This document shows, one piece after another, positions 46,136 to 53,501 of a stretch of DNA of 64,000 bases. Numbering within the stretch: the first letter of the stretch is position 1; the number at the start of each line of letters is the position of its first letter. The position numbers and the translations under genes are program-made. The notes beneath the pieces are model-generated. The model searched no databases, was not told where the DNA came from, and was given only the letters and a program-made list of their open reading frames with translations. Source of the stretch: Desulfovibrio porci (GTDB lineage Bacteria > Desulfobacterota > Desulfovibrionia > Desulfovibrionales > Desulfovibrionaceae); NCBI RefSeq assembly GCF_009696265.1, contig NZ_VUMH01000013.1, forward strand, positions 25,579 to 89,578, read 5' to 3'.

Positions 46136-46178
46136 ACAACGCCAAAAGCCGCCTGTAACCGGCGGCTTTTGGCGTTGT
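46136..46178 (+). terminator. intrinsic terminator after truA
   Basis: Perfect 18-bp stem acaacgccaaaagccgcc / ggcggcttttggcgttgt, 7-nt loop. The internal runs of A and T make it usable in both directions, serving truA and the opposing gene at 46194. Confidence 0.88.
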
Positions 46179-46193
46179 TGGGGACAACGGCGC

Positions 46194-46613
46194 TCAGATC
46201 ATATCACTGTTGGGCTGCTGCTCCCGTTGCTTGAATTTCTGCTGGAGCATCAGCGGCAGAGCATCGGGGTCCGCGGGATCGTATTCAAACATGACGGCCG
46301 TGCCGAAGCAGGAAAAATATTTGCTGCCGTCCGGGTGGAAGGCCACATTTTCGCTGTAGCCCACAATAGCCTGAGCCCCCTTGTTCATGGCGCGGCCCGC
46401 CATGCCGAAAAAGGCCTCGTCCGAATCATAGCCCCGGCAGCAGACCAGACCCAGCACCTTGGCGATGCGGCGGCCCTCCACCTGATGGGTGGTCACCACG
46501 GGAAAACGCCCGGCCAGAAAGACGTTGCGCACGCGGGCGGTGCTGTCAGACATACGCATCTGCTTCTCGGCCTTGCGGGCTTTTTTGTCATTGCCTCCCA
46601 GCAAAAAAAACAT
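46194..46613 (-). CDS. YbjQ/UPF0145-like protein
   Basis: 139 aa. A short N-terminal segment (FFLLGGNDKKARKAEKQMRM) precedes a domain resembling YbjQ/UPF0145: RIAKVLGLVCCRGYDSDEAF, KGAQAIVGYSENVAF, and YFSCFGTAVMFEYDP. UPF0145 proteins form pentameric beta structures of unknown role, sometimes linked to heavy-metal binding. The paired cysteines (VCCRG) fit that. GGAGG precedes ATG 46613. An AT-rich promoter-like tract (46735-46765) lies upstream. Confidence 0.68.
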   Translation of the reverse strand: MFFLLGGNDKKARKAEKQMRMSDSTARVRNVFLAGRFPVVTTHQVEGRRIAKVLGLVCCRGYDSDEAFFGMAGRAMNKGAQAIVGYSENVAFHPDGSKYFSCFGTAVMFEYDPADPDALPLMLQQKFKQREQQPNSDMI

Positions 46614-46756
46614 GCTGAACCTCCGGTATTGGCGGAATTGGCGCGCTTGGCGCACTTGAATTGCCGGACATGGCCGGACACGCAAAGCTTTTTCACTCTT
46701 CTTTTTGCAAACGGCTTGCCAATACAATTTATATCATAAATATCAATATGTTATAT

Positions 46757-46798
46757 AAATAAAACCCGGCAATCGTCAGTAAACTGACAATTGCCGGG
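46757..46798 (-). terminator. intrinsic terminator (minus strand)
   Basis: 16-bp stem cccggcaatcgtcagt / actgacaattgccggg with one G.T pair and a 2-nt loop. On the minus strand it is followed by TTTTATTTATATAA. It would end the transcript coming from the 47094-48101 lipoprotein gene. Confidence 0.8.
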
Positions 46799-46836
46799 AT
46801 GAAATGGCCCGCCTTACAGGAGGCGGAAACGCGATG

Positions 46837-46909
46837 TATTTGCGCTGTCAAACGTCGAAACGGGAACCTTTAAATATTAAGAAGGTACATTCTTAACGGT
46901 AAGCTGCGC
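46837..46909 (+). repeat. dispersed hairpin repeat, family 1, degenerate copy E
   Basis: Contains TATTTGCGCTGT, CGTCGAAACGGGAAC and the palindrome ATTAAGAAGGTACATTCTTAA, in the order seen in copies A-C but without most of the GTTAAGCGCC core. It lies directly next to a family 2 repeat. Confidence 0.45.
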
Positions 46910-46912
46910 CAA

Positions 46913-47096
46913 GGGCTGTTTCCAAATTGTGGAGTTTTGACTTTCCGGCAAGGAACACAAGCTGTTTTGCGAAGGGAGTGTACCCTGATGGCACTCGCTT
47001 CACTTTAGCCGGAGGCGAACTTGTGAGCCGTACGAATAAAGACAGCATAGATGACGCAGCCAGAGGGCAAAAGGCCCCATTGGGAAACTCGCCCTA
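46913..47096. repeat. long-hairpin dispersed repeat, family 2, copy 1
   Basis: About 184 bp with ends that pair imperfectly (gggctgtttccaaattg with cccattgggaaactcgccc). The left arm TGGAGTTTTGACTTTCCGGC through AAGGGAGTGTACCCTGATGG matches 48893-48970. Its right end CCCTAG supplies the TAG stop codon of the DUF3829 lipoprotein gene on the minus strand. No coding potential seen. Confidence 0.75.
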
Positions 47097-48101
47097 GGAT
47101 TGGTTGGCCGCCCGCGCAAAAGCATTATACGCCTCGCGGCTGCGAGCGGCGATGCTGTTCAGATCACGCCGGAGCGGACTGTAAAATCCTTCGGCCAGAC
47201 CGCGCGCAAGGCCCTCGGGAAACAGCGCGGCTTCCTTGAGAAAGGCGCGGTAGCTCCGCTCCAGTTCCGGCGACGCCGGGAACGGCGGCCGCCCGGCCTT
47301 GGCAAGAACGGATTCCAGCTCACGGCGCAGTTTTTCCAGGGCTTCTTTGTCCGGCTTTTCCGGCCCCAGCAGACCGGCGGCCTTGCGGAAAAGAGAAAAG
47401 ATTTTTTCCGCCGCCACGATCTGGCGCTGAAGAGGATGGTCGCGCAGCAGCACTTCCTCGGCCTGCGCGGCCCGCGCCTCCACAATTTCCAGATAGCTGT
47501 CGCGGGCGGCCATAAAAACGGCATGGGACGCGCCCAGGCTCTCCACCAGCTTTTTGCCCCTGACGCCGTCGTCGATGACGCTGTCGTCCTTCACGTAGCG
47601 TTCCAGGGATTTGTAGTCCGCCAGCATGGCGTCCAGAGCCTTGTCCATGTCCCGTACCCACTGGGCCAGTTGCGCTTCCGTCGCCGCCGGGAAAAGCCCC
47701 TTGGCGGGCGCAAGACCGCGCGCCGCGTCCCCCCGCGCGCCGCGCACAGCGGGCCGGGCCGCCAGACGCCAGTCCTCCAGGTAGGCGCGCGCATTGTTCA
47801 GCAATACGTCGGGCAGGCCATACCAGCCGCCGGACAGGGCCGCGGCGGCGGTATTGTAGAAATCCACCATCCTGTCGGCCCGCGCTTTTTCCTCGGGCGT
47901 GGCCGGAGGCAGGGACGCGGGAACGGCGGGGGCCGTTTCCGCAGCTTCGGGAACCAAGGACGGCGCGGCGGACGGTTCCGCCGAGGCGGCGGGCGCGCTC
48001 TCTCCGGCGGTTTTTCCGGCCTTATCTTCGTCGCCGGAGCCGCAGGCCGTCAGAGCCAGGGCCAGCCAGAAACAACAGAGCAAAACAAGAGCTTTTTTCA
48101 T
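47094..48101 (-). CDS. DUF3829-type lipoprotein
   Basis: 335 aa with a lipoprotein signal (residues 1-19) and lipobox LTAC, then an Ala/Pro/Glu-rich linker of about 50 residues. The remainder is a helical domain: MVDFYNTAAAALSGGWYGLP, MDKALDAMLADYKSLERYVK, and YKSLERYVKDDSVIDDGVRG, as in DUF3829 proteins of Gram-negative envelopes. Function unknown. It follows the HAD phosphatase gene by 76 bp on the same strand. Its stop codon is part of a family 2 repeat. Confidence 0.78.
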   Translation of the reverse strand: MKKALVLLCCFWLALALTACGSGDEDKAGKTAGESAPAASAEPSAAPSLVPEAAETAPAVPASLPPATPEEKARADRMVDFYNTAAAALSGGWYGLPDVLLNNARAYLEDWRLAARPAVRGARGDAARGLAPAKGLFPAATEAQLAQWVRDMDKALDAMLADYKSLERYVKDDSVIDDGVRGKKLVESLGASHAVFMAARDSYLEIVEARAAQAEEVLLRDHPLQRQIVAAEKIFSLFRKAAGLLGPEKPDKEALEKLRRELESVLAKAGRPPFPASPELERSYRAFLKEAALFPEGLARGLAEGFYSPLRRDLNSIAARSREAYNAFARAANQS

Positions 48102-48177
48102 GGCAAGAAAAGAAATCGGCTCTCCGCCGGAACCCGTCCGGCTGAGAGGCGGGCATATGTGCAAGGAAAGGCGCACG

Positions 48178-48813
48178 TCAGACCCTGGCCCGGATCCAGT
48201 CGTTGAGCCCGGTCAGATCCGCGCCCCAAGGAAAGGGACCGCCCTTGAGTTCCTGCCCCACGCCGTAGAACAAGGCGCCCACATGGTCCGCCGCGTCGCG
48301 GTCCGTCACGGCATCGCCCACCATCAGGACGTTTTCAGCTTCCACCCCGGCGTCGCGCACGATGCGCTCAAGCACCTGGGCCTTGGCCGGGGGCGAACCG
48401 TGGATGCCGGTAAAATAAGCTTCCAGTCGGCGTTCATGCAGGACCAGACGCAGTTCCTCTTCCGGCGCGCCGGAGCAGACATAGAGCGGCAAACGGCCGC
48501 GCCAGGTTTCCAGCACGTCCCGCACGCCGGGGATCAGCGGGCAGCGGCGCACTTCGTCCAGGGCGTATTCCGCGAAACGGCGGCCCCACTGGGCGGATTC
48601 CTCCTCGCTGATCTCGCGGCCCAGCACTTCGCGGAAGAACCATTCAAACTTCTTGTAGCGGCTGACCCCGCCGTGCACCGTATGATACATGACGAAACGG
48701 TCCCGCGCTTCCGGGCCGAAGGGCTCGGCCAGACGGGCGAAAGCCCGCGTCTTGACCGGCACGCTGTCCAGAATCACTCCGTCGCAGTCAAAAACCAGAC
48801 ATTGCAAAGGCAT
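48178..48813 (-). CDS. HAD-superfamily phosphatase
   Basis: 211-aa HAD subfamily IA hydrolase. Motif I is FDCDGVILDS with the nucleophile and acid/base Asp. The cap is helical (residues about 18-90). Motif II is VCSGAPE, motif III Lys lies in SPPAKAQVLERIV, and motif IV is VLMVGDAVTDRDAA. It resembles phosphoglycolate-type or sugar-phosphate phosphatases. Lying next to a surface-sugar gene set, it could dephosphorylate a ketodeoxy-sugar phosphate in the way KdsC does, though the fold here is a different HAD type. That role is inferred from neighbourhood. Confidence 0.85.
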   Translation of the reverse strand: MPLQCLVFDCDGVILDSVPVKTRAFARLAEPFGPEARDRFVMYHTVHGGVSRYKKFEWFFREVLGREISEEESAQWGRRFAEYALDEVRRCPLIPGVRDVLETWRGRLPLYVCSGAPEEELRLVLHERRLEAYFTGIHGSPPAKAQVLERIVRDAGVEAENVLMVGDAVTDRDAADHVGALFYGVGQELKGGPFPWGADLTGLNDWIRARV

Positions 48814-48892
48814 ATGTTTTCCTCAAAAAATAATCACGTATTGTCCCGGTTGCAACGGCGCATACGAGAGCATTTCAAGTGTCAAATGCTCC

Positions 48893-49041
48893 GGGGCTGT
48901 TTAAATTGAGGAGTTTTGCCTTTCCAGCGAGGAAAACAAGCTTTTTGCGAAAGGAGTGTACTCTCAATGGTACTCGACTGGAGCAAAAAGCGCAGATTGG
49001 CGAAGCTGGAAGGCAAAAGAACCAATTTAGGACAGCCCCTA
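48893..49041. repeat. long-hairpin dispersed repeat, family 2, copy 2
   Basis: 149 bp that folds on itself: GGGGCTGT, AAATTG and GTTTTGCCTTTCCAGC pair with GCTGGAAGGCAAAAG, CAATTT and ACAGCCCC. Inner arms also pair (gctttttgcg near gcaaaaagcg). The right end CCCCTAG supplies the TAG stop codon of the acyltransferase gene. A small stem GAGCATTT / AAATGCTC (48868-48891) abuts it, in the style of family 1 ends. Confidence 0.78.
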
Positions 49042-49686
49042 GCCACGGCGTCCGATCTCCTTGGCCGGCACCCCGGCCACAATGGAAAAGGGAGCCACAT
49101 TGCGCGTGACCACCGCGCCCGCGCCCACCACGGCCCCGCGCCCGATGCGCACGTCGGGCGTGATGACGCAGTTGGCCCCGATCCAGACGTCGTCCTCAAT
49201 AAACACTTCGCCCGGCTGATGGCCCTGGCGCATGATGGGCAGATCCTGCCGCTCAAAGCGGTGATTGGCCGCGCGGATCACCGTGCCCGGCCCGATGGCC
49301 GTATGCGCGCCTATCTCGATGCGCCCGCCGTCGGCCCCCAGATGCGCGCAGGGCGACACGGCCACATTGTCGCCCAGAACCAGACTGCCGCCCCCGGCGG
49401 TCACAAAACAGCCCCGGCCCAGACGCACGCCGTTGCCCAGGCGCATATTCCGGCAACCGGCCAGGGTCAGGCCCGTGCCGAAGCGCGCCGAACCGCAGGC
49501 CGCGAACAGCCAGCGCCAGGCCAGCAGGCGCAGGGCCAGGCCCAGAGGCGTGGGCACCCACGCGAACAGCGCGATCCAGAATTCCTCCAGCGCGGTCCCC
49601 AGACGGGACCACGCCGAAAGGGCGGCAGGGGCGGACACGGGCGCGGCGGAACCGGAAGCGCCGGAAGAAGGTGCCGGGCTTTCCAT
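49039..49686 (-). CDS. left-handed beta-helix O-acyltransferase
   Basis: 215 aa. A Ser/Ala-rich N-terminus and a membrane-associating segment (about 30-65) precede hexapeptide repeats typical of WcaF/WbbJ-like acetyltransferases: [33 protein letters not shown], then the catalytic His in [25 protein letters not shown] and [16 protein letters not shown] C-terminal signature follow. It probably acetylates a surface polysaccharide sugar. It starts one base from the stop of the cytidylyltransferase gene. Its stop codon overlaps a family 2 repeat. Confidence 0.86.
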   Translation of the reverse strand: MESPAPSSGASGSAAPVSAPAALSAWSRLGTALEEFWIALFAWVPTPLGLALRLLAWRWLFAACGSARFGTGLTLAGCRNMRLGNGVRLGRGCFVTAGGGSLVLGDNVAVSPCAHLGADGGRIEIGAHTAIGPGTVIRAANHRFERQDLPIMRQGHQPGEVFIEDDVWIGANCVITPDVRIGRGAVVGAGAVVTRNVAPFSIVAGVPAKEIGRRG

Positions 49687-50457
49687 TTACTTGCTGTACG
49701 CCTTCATCAAATCGTCGCCTTCCATGAGCCGGGCCACCCGAGCCAGATCCTCGGGCGTGTCCACGCTCCAGGTGCGGCAGTCGGTAGGCACCATGCGGAC
49801 TTTTTCGCCGTATTCCAGAATGCGCATCATGTCCACGGATTCATAGATTTCCAGCGGGCTTTCCTCCATTTCATTGAAGCGGAGCAGATAATCGCGCCGG
49901 AAGGGGATGATGCAGACCTGCTTGCGCATGGGCACCTTGTCCGACCCCTTTTTGCGGGACGGAATGGGTTCGCGCGAAAAATACAGGGCGTTGTCGAAGC
50001 GGTCCACCACCACCTTGACCTCGTTGGGATCTTCAAATTCCTCCAGGGTGTCCATGTCGGCCATGAGGTTGACCACGTTGATGGACGGGTCGTCCAGCAT
50101 GGGCCGCACGGCGGCGTCGATCATTTCGGGCCGGACCATGGGCTCGTCGCCCTGGACCATGACCACGATGTCGGCCTTTTTGCCCGTGGCGGCCTCAATC
50201 TTGAGCAGGGCCTCGGCCGTGCGCGTGGAGCAGCGCACATGGTGGTCGCCGGTCATCACACACTTGAGGCCCGCGTTTTTGCAGTAATCCTCAATGATGC
50301 TGTCGCAGGTGGCCACATAGGTGTCGGACAGCACCGTGCTCATGGCCGTGCGGAAGGTCACATGCCCCACCATGGGCACATTGTGGATCAGGGCCAGCGG
50401 TTTGCCCGGATAGCGGCTGGAGCCCATGCGCGCCGGGATGATGGCAATGATGTTCAT
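49687..50457 (-). CDS. CMP-Kdo synthetase-like cytidylyltransferase
   Basis: 256-aa nucleotidyltransferase of the KdsB family, which activates 3-deoxy-2-keto sugar acids as CMP-sugars. Motifs: IIPARMGSSRYPGKPL (CTP-binding), TYVATCDSII, CVMTGDHHVRCSTRTAE, and MVQGDEPMVRPEM. The canonical TDD and HRSGTDR segments appear as TCD and HVRCSTR here, so it may use a Kdo-like acid rather than Kdo itself. No kdsA or kdsD is nearby; instead, an HpcH-type aldolase is encoded three genes upstream. Confidence 0.82.
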   Translation of the reverse strand: MNIIAIIPARMGSSRYPGKPLALIHNVPMVGHVTFRTAMSTVLSDTYVATCDSIIEDYCKNAGLKCVMTGDHHVRCSTRTAEALLKIEAATGKKADIVVMVQGDEPMVRPEMIDAAVRPMLDDPSINVVNLMADMDTLEEFEDPNEVKVVVDRFDNALYFSREPIPSRKKGSDKVPMRKQVCIIPFRRDYLLRFNEMEESPLEIYESVDMMRILEYGEKVRMVPTDCRTWSVDTPEDLARVARLMEGDDLMKAYSK

Positions 50458-50532
50458 ATTCCCTCTCCTCAGATTACCTTTATAGAGTACATGGCTGGGA
50501 CACTATATTCTGACCGGCAGGTTTCACGTGTG

Positions 50533-51564
50533 TCACGCGCGTGAGCGCACGCGCTTCAACAGGGCTTCCAGTTTTTCCCGCGTCTCGCTTTCCGCGGCCA
50601 GCCGCTCTTGCAGCGCGTCTAGGGCCTGTTCGCTCCTGCCGATGGTATCAAAGAGCCCGCGCAAAAGATAGAAGGCCCCGCTCTCGCCATAGGCCGCGTT
50701 TTCCACCGGCCCGGCATAGGGGCTGCCGCCCCGGCGCAGCCAGCGGGCATAGTCCCGCTGCCATTCGGGAAAGCAGGCGGCGGTAAGCCCGTCGTTCCAG
50801 AGCTTGTACGCGCCGAAGGCATGCACCACCGGCGCGTACACGGCCGCCGGATTGCGCGGATGGCAGTTGAAACGCAACGGCAGCTCGGCCAGTTCGCCGG
50901 GCCGCTCGACGCGCATCCACTGGGCCAGGGCGTTGAAGGCCGCCTGATCCGGATAGCGTAGCCGGGGGCCGTGCTCCCGCAAAAAGTCCAGGCAACGCCG
51001 CTCCAGCGCCTCGGGATCGCGCAGGCCGCGCCGCCAGACAATGACCCCGGAGTTCAGGTTGGGCGCATCCGCGTCCACGCCGGGCACGTCCTCATAAAAA
51101 TTGACGCGGACCGGGCTGGTGCGGCCTGCGCCGGTAAATTCCGGGTCTTCCACGGCCAGGGCCAGGGGGCCGCAAGGCCAGATGTCCTCCAGGCTGTCCT
51201 GGATCAGCAGGTCCGTATCCAGCCAGAGCACGCTTTCATAGTCGGACAACAGGCGGAAGCAGGCGAACTTGGCCAGGCAGAGCGGCGAGAAAAGACGCAC
51301 GGCCTCGGGCCGCAGCCCGTCACAGGCCACGGCGAAAGGCTCGCAACGCGCCCCCAGGCCTTCCAGCAGAGCCTGGTCCGTGGGCCGCAGGGCCTCGTCG
51401 TGAAAGACAAGGATGTCCGCATCCAGGTCAGGATTGTGTCGCCGCAGGGCCGACAGCAGCGTGCCCGCCGCGAAGGCCCAGTCGCCGGTGACGCCCAAGG
51501 TCACCAGACGGGAGGGACGGCCCGGCGCGCCGGCGGCATCCCCCGCCGTGGCGGCGCTAGTCAT
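50533..51564 (-). CDS. GT8-like glycosyltransferase
   Basis: 343 aa with a GT-A fold of the family 8 type: VTLGVTGDWAFAAGTLLSAL at the start, the DXD metal motif in SVLWLDTDLLIQD, and PNLNSGVIVWRRGLRDPEAL with PDQAAFNALAQW, as in LPS galactosyl/glucosyltransferases. HAFGAYKLWNDG resembles the C-terminal HxxGxxKPW motif. The C-terminus has a short coiled coil (DALQERLAAESETREKLEAL). It overlaps the SDR gene by 8 bp, so it is coupled to the sugar-modifying genes upstream. Donor and acceptor unknown. Confidence 0.82.
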   Translation of the reverse strand: MTSAATAGDAAGAPGRPSRLVTLGVTGDWAFAAGTLLSALRRHNPDLDADILVFHDEALRPTDQALLEGLGARCEPFAVACDGLRPEAVRLFSPLCLAKFACFRLLSDYESVLWLDTDLLIQDSLEDIWPCGPLALAVEDPEFTGAGRTSPVRVNFYEDVPGVDADAPNLNSGVIVWRRGLRDPEALERRCLDFLREHGPRLRYPDQAAFNALAQWMRVERPGELAELPLRFNCHPRNPAAVYAPVVHAFGAYKLWNDGLTAACFPEWQRDYARWLRRGGSPYAGPVENAAYGESGAFYLLRGLFDTIGRSEQALDALQERLAAESETREKLEALLKRVRSRA

Positions 51565-52471
51565 CGGTCGGGACCAGATAGCCCCCTTCGGTCTGCAGTT
51601 CCGGGTGCAGGGCCTTGTGCTCCTCTTCCATGACCCGCAGTATGCCCTGGCCCAGATCCACCGTGAGCGGCGGCACCAGCTTGCGCCCCACCTTGGGCAT
51701 GAAGGCGTAGGGCGTGATCTGGTAATGCCCGCTGTTGGGATCGTTCTGATAATTGATGGTCAGCTCCTTGCCGAGCATTTCGCCGATCATTTTGAACAGA
51801 TCCCCCACCCGCATGGGCTGGTTGCCGGAAATGATGATGTTCTGGTTCTCGAATTCGGGGGCCAGCACCGCCAGGGTGGCCGTGGAGGCGTCGTCCACGT
51901 GCACGTATTCGCGCAGGGCCGTGGGCGCGCCGTAATAGGTGATGCAGCCCGTGGTCAGGGCCTCACTGACGAAACGCTCAATGGCGTTGCGCTTGTCCGC
52001 GCGCGGGCCGTAGAGCGAGCCGTAGCGCAATATGGTGTACGGCAGGTTGTGCATGGCCTGGTAGTTTTCGATATAAATCTCGCAGGCCTGCTTGCTGCAG
52101 CGGTAAAAGCCGCCGGACTTGCCGTAGACGTACAGGGACGAGGCGAAGACATAGCGTTTGACCTGCTCCTTGCGGCAGGCCTCGAGAATCATGACGTTGC
52201 CCAGGACGTTGATGCGCGCCGTGTCCACCGGGCGGTTGTTGGCCTCGCCGATGTCCGCGATGCCCGCGTAGTTGAAGACCATATCCGCGCCTTCCACACC
52301 TTTGCGCACGGTCTCCTCATCCAGAATGTCGCCTGTGAGCATGATCTGGTCCGGCCGCAGCCAGGGCGAAGGATGCAGGTCCACAATGGTCACCGCGTGT
52401 CCGGCCTCGGAAAGCTTGTCGCAGATATGCGAGCCCAGAAAGCCGGAGCCGCCGAAAACAGTGATTTTCAC
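51557..52471 (-). CDS. NAD-dependent epimerase/dehydratase (extended SDR)
   Basis: 304-aa extended SDR acting on nucleotide sugars or related acids. Rossmann motif FGGSGFLGSHICDKL, Asp in VDLHPS, Ser of FASSLYVYG, and catalytic Tyr/Lys at YRCSKQACE (spacing typical of YxxxK). YGSLYGPRAD and DDASTATLAVL follow. The GTG start at 52471 overlaps the aldolase stop codon (GTGA). In this operon it probably oxidises or epimerises the aldolase product before CMP activation, or makes another sugar of the same glycan. Confidence 0.87.
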   Translation of the reverse strand: MKITVFGGSGFLGSHICDKLSEAGHAVTIVDLHPSPWLRPDQIMLTGDILDEETVRKGVEGADMVFNYAGIADIGEANNRPVDTARINVLGNVMILEACRKEQVKRYVFASSLYVYGKSGGFYRCSKQACEIYIENYQAMHNLPYTILRYGSLYGPRADKRNAIERFVSEALTTGCITYYGAPTALREYVHVDDASTATLAVLAPEFENQNIIISGNQPMRVGDLFKMIGEMLGKELTINYQNDPNSGHYQITPYAFMPKVGRKLVPPLTVDLGQGILRVMEEEHKALHPELQTEGGYLVPTDD

Positions 52472-53265
52472 AGCTGGTTCTCCACGCCGGGGCGTTCGGC
52501 CCCTTGCCATAAAAATACCGAGTCAATGCCGTAGGCGATGAAGCGGCTGCCCGCCGCCACCTGCCGGGCCAGTTCCGCCGGATCAGGCTGCACGATGTGC
52601 AGGCCCATACGCGCCTTGTGTTTTTGGCAGGCCGCCTGAATGCGCGCCATGGCCGCCTTGAAGTCCGGATGATCGAATTGCGCGGTCAGGCCCATGCTGC
52701 CCGAAAGGTCGTAGGGCCCGACCATGATGGCGTCCAGACGGGGATGGGTCAGGATGGCGTCCAGATTGTCCACGGCCCGGATATGCTCGATCTGGGCCGC
52801 CAGAAAAAGCTCGGGCGCGCGTTCCTGCCGGTATTCCTCAAAATTCTTGCCGAAGACGTTGGCCCGGCAATAGCCAACGCCCCGATATTCCGCCGCTGTT
52901 TCGCCCGGCGCTCGCCACGCGTCCTGCCCGGGATACACGGCCCAGTCAATGGCCTTGTCGAGCTGTTCGCGGCTTTCGATCATGGGAAAGATCAGGCCCT
53001 GCGCCCCGGCTTCCAGCGCGGATTTGATCTGCGTCTTGGTCGCTTCGGGCAGACGGGCGAAGGGCGCGGCCCCGCCGCATTCAATGGCCCGGAAAATGTC
53101 CGGCAGGCCGGTGCGGCCGAAGGAGCCGTGCTCCATGTCCACGGCCACCCAGTCATACCCGGCGCGGGCCATGAGTTCGGCTACGTCCGGCGAGGGCAGT
53201 TGCAGCCAGGTGCCCACAGTGGGCTTGTCGCGGGCCAGCAGGGCGCGGATGTCATGTACGGTCAT
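52468..53265 (-). CDS. HpcH/HpaI-type class II pyruvate aldolase
   Basis: 265-aa metal-dependent aldolase that makes or splits 4-hydroxy-2-keto acids with pyruvate as nucleophile. Features: TWLQLPSPDVAELMARAG, VDMEHGSFG (general base His), RLPEA, PMIESREQLD, RANVFGKNFEEY, QIEHIRAVDN (metal Glu) and VGPYDLSGSMG (metal Asp). It heads an operon of SDR, GT8, CMP-Kdo-synthetase-like and acyltransferase genes. That setting is unlike the usual aromatic-degradation context and suggests a role in making a ketodeoxy sugar acid. No strong ribosome-binding site precedes ATG 53265. Confidence 0.88.
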   Translation of the reverse strand: MTVHDIRALLARDKPTVGTWLQLPSPDVAELMARAGYDWVAVDMEHGSFGRTGLPDIFRAIECGGAAPFARLPEATKTQIKSALEAGAQGLIFPMIESREQLDKAIDWAVYPGQDAWRAPGETAAEYRGVGYCRANVFGKNFEEYRQERAPELFLAAQIEHIRAVDNLDAILTHPRLDAIMVGPYDLSGSMGLTAQFDHPDFKAAMARIQAACQKHKARMGLHIVQPDPAELARQVAAGSRFIAYGIDSVFLWQGAERPGVENQL

Positions 53266-53416
53266 AAAATAACGGCTTGCCGCCGTAGGGTTGGGGTTGC
53301 GGAACGGTTCAACATAGCGCTTGGCCGCCTTGGGCGCAATATCCCGGCCCGCGCTTCCGGAATTGTGGGGGACACGGACCGACGGCCGACGCCGGACGGA
53401 TATGAAAACAAGATGC

Positions 53417-53444
53417 GGCCTCCTCGCGGGAGGGCCTTTTCTTT
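53417..53444 (+). terminator. terminator-like hairpin in the moeA leader
   Basis: Stem ggcctcc/ggagg-gcc with loop tcgcg, followed by TTTTCTTTTCC. It lies 58 bp upstream of the MoeA-PBP start, and no plus-strand gene precedes it. It could be an attenuator in the leader transcript. Confidence 0.45.
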
Positions 53445-53501
53445 TCCTTTTCCGCCAAAACGACTATGCTGATTCAAACACAGTCAGCCTCAGGAGAACC
53501 C

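Noticed and set aside
46913..49041. Family 2 repeats as a CRISPR array
   Set aside because: Only two copies, 1.8 kb apart, each about 150-185 bp and self-complementary, with genes between them.
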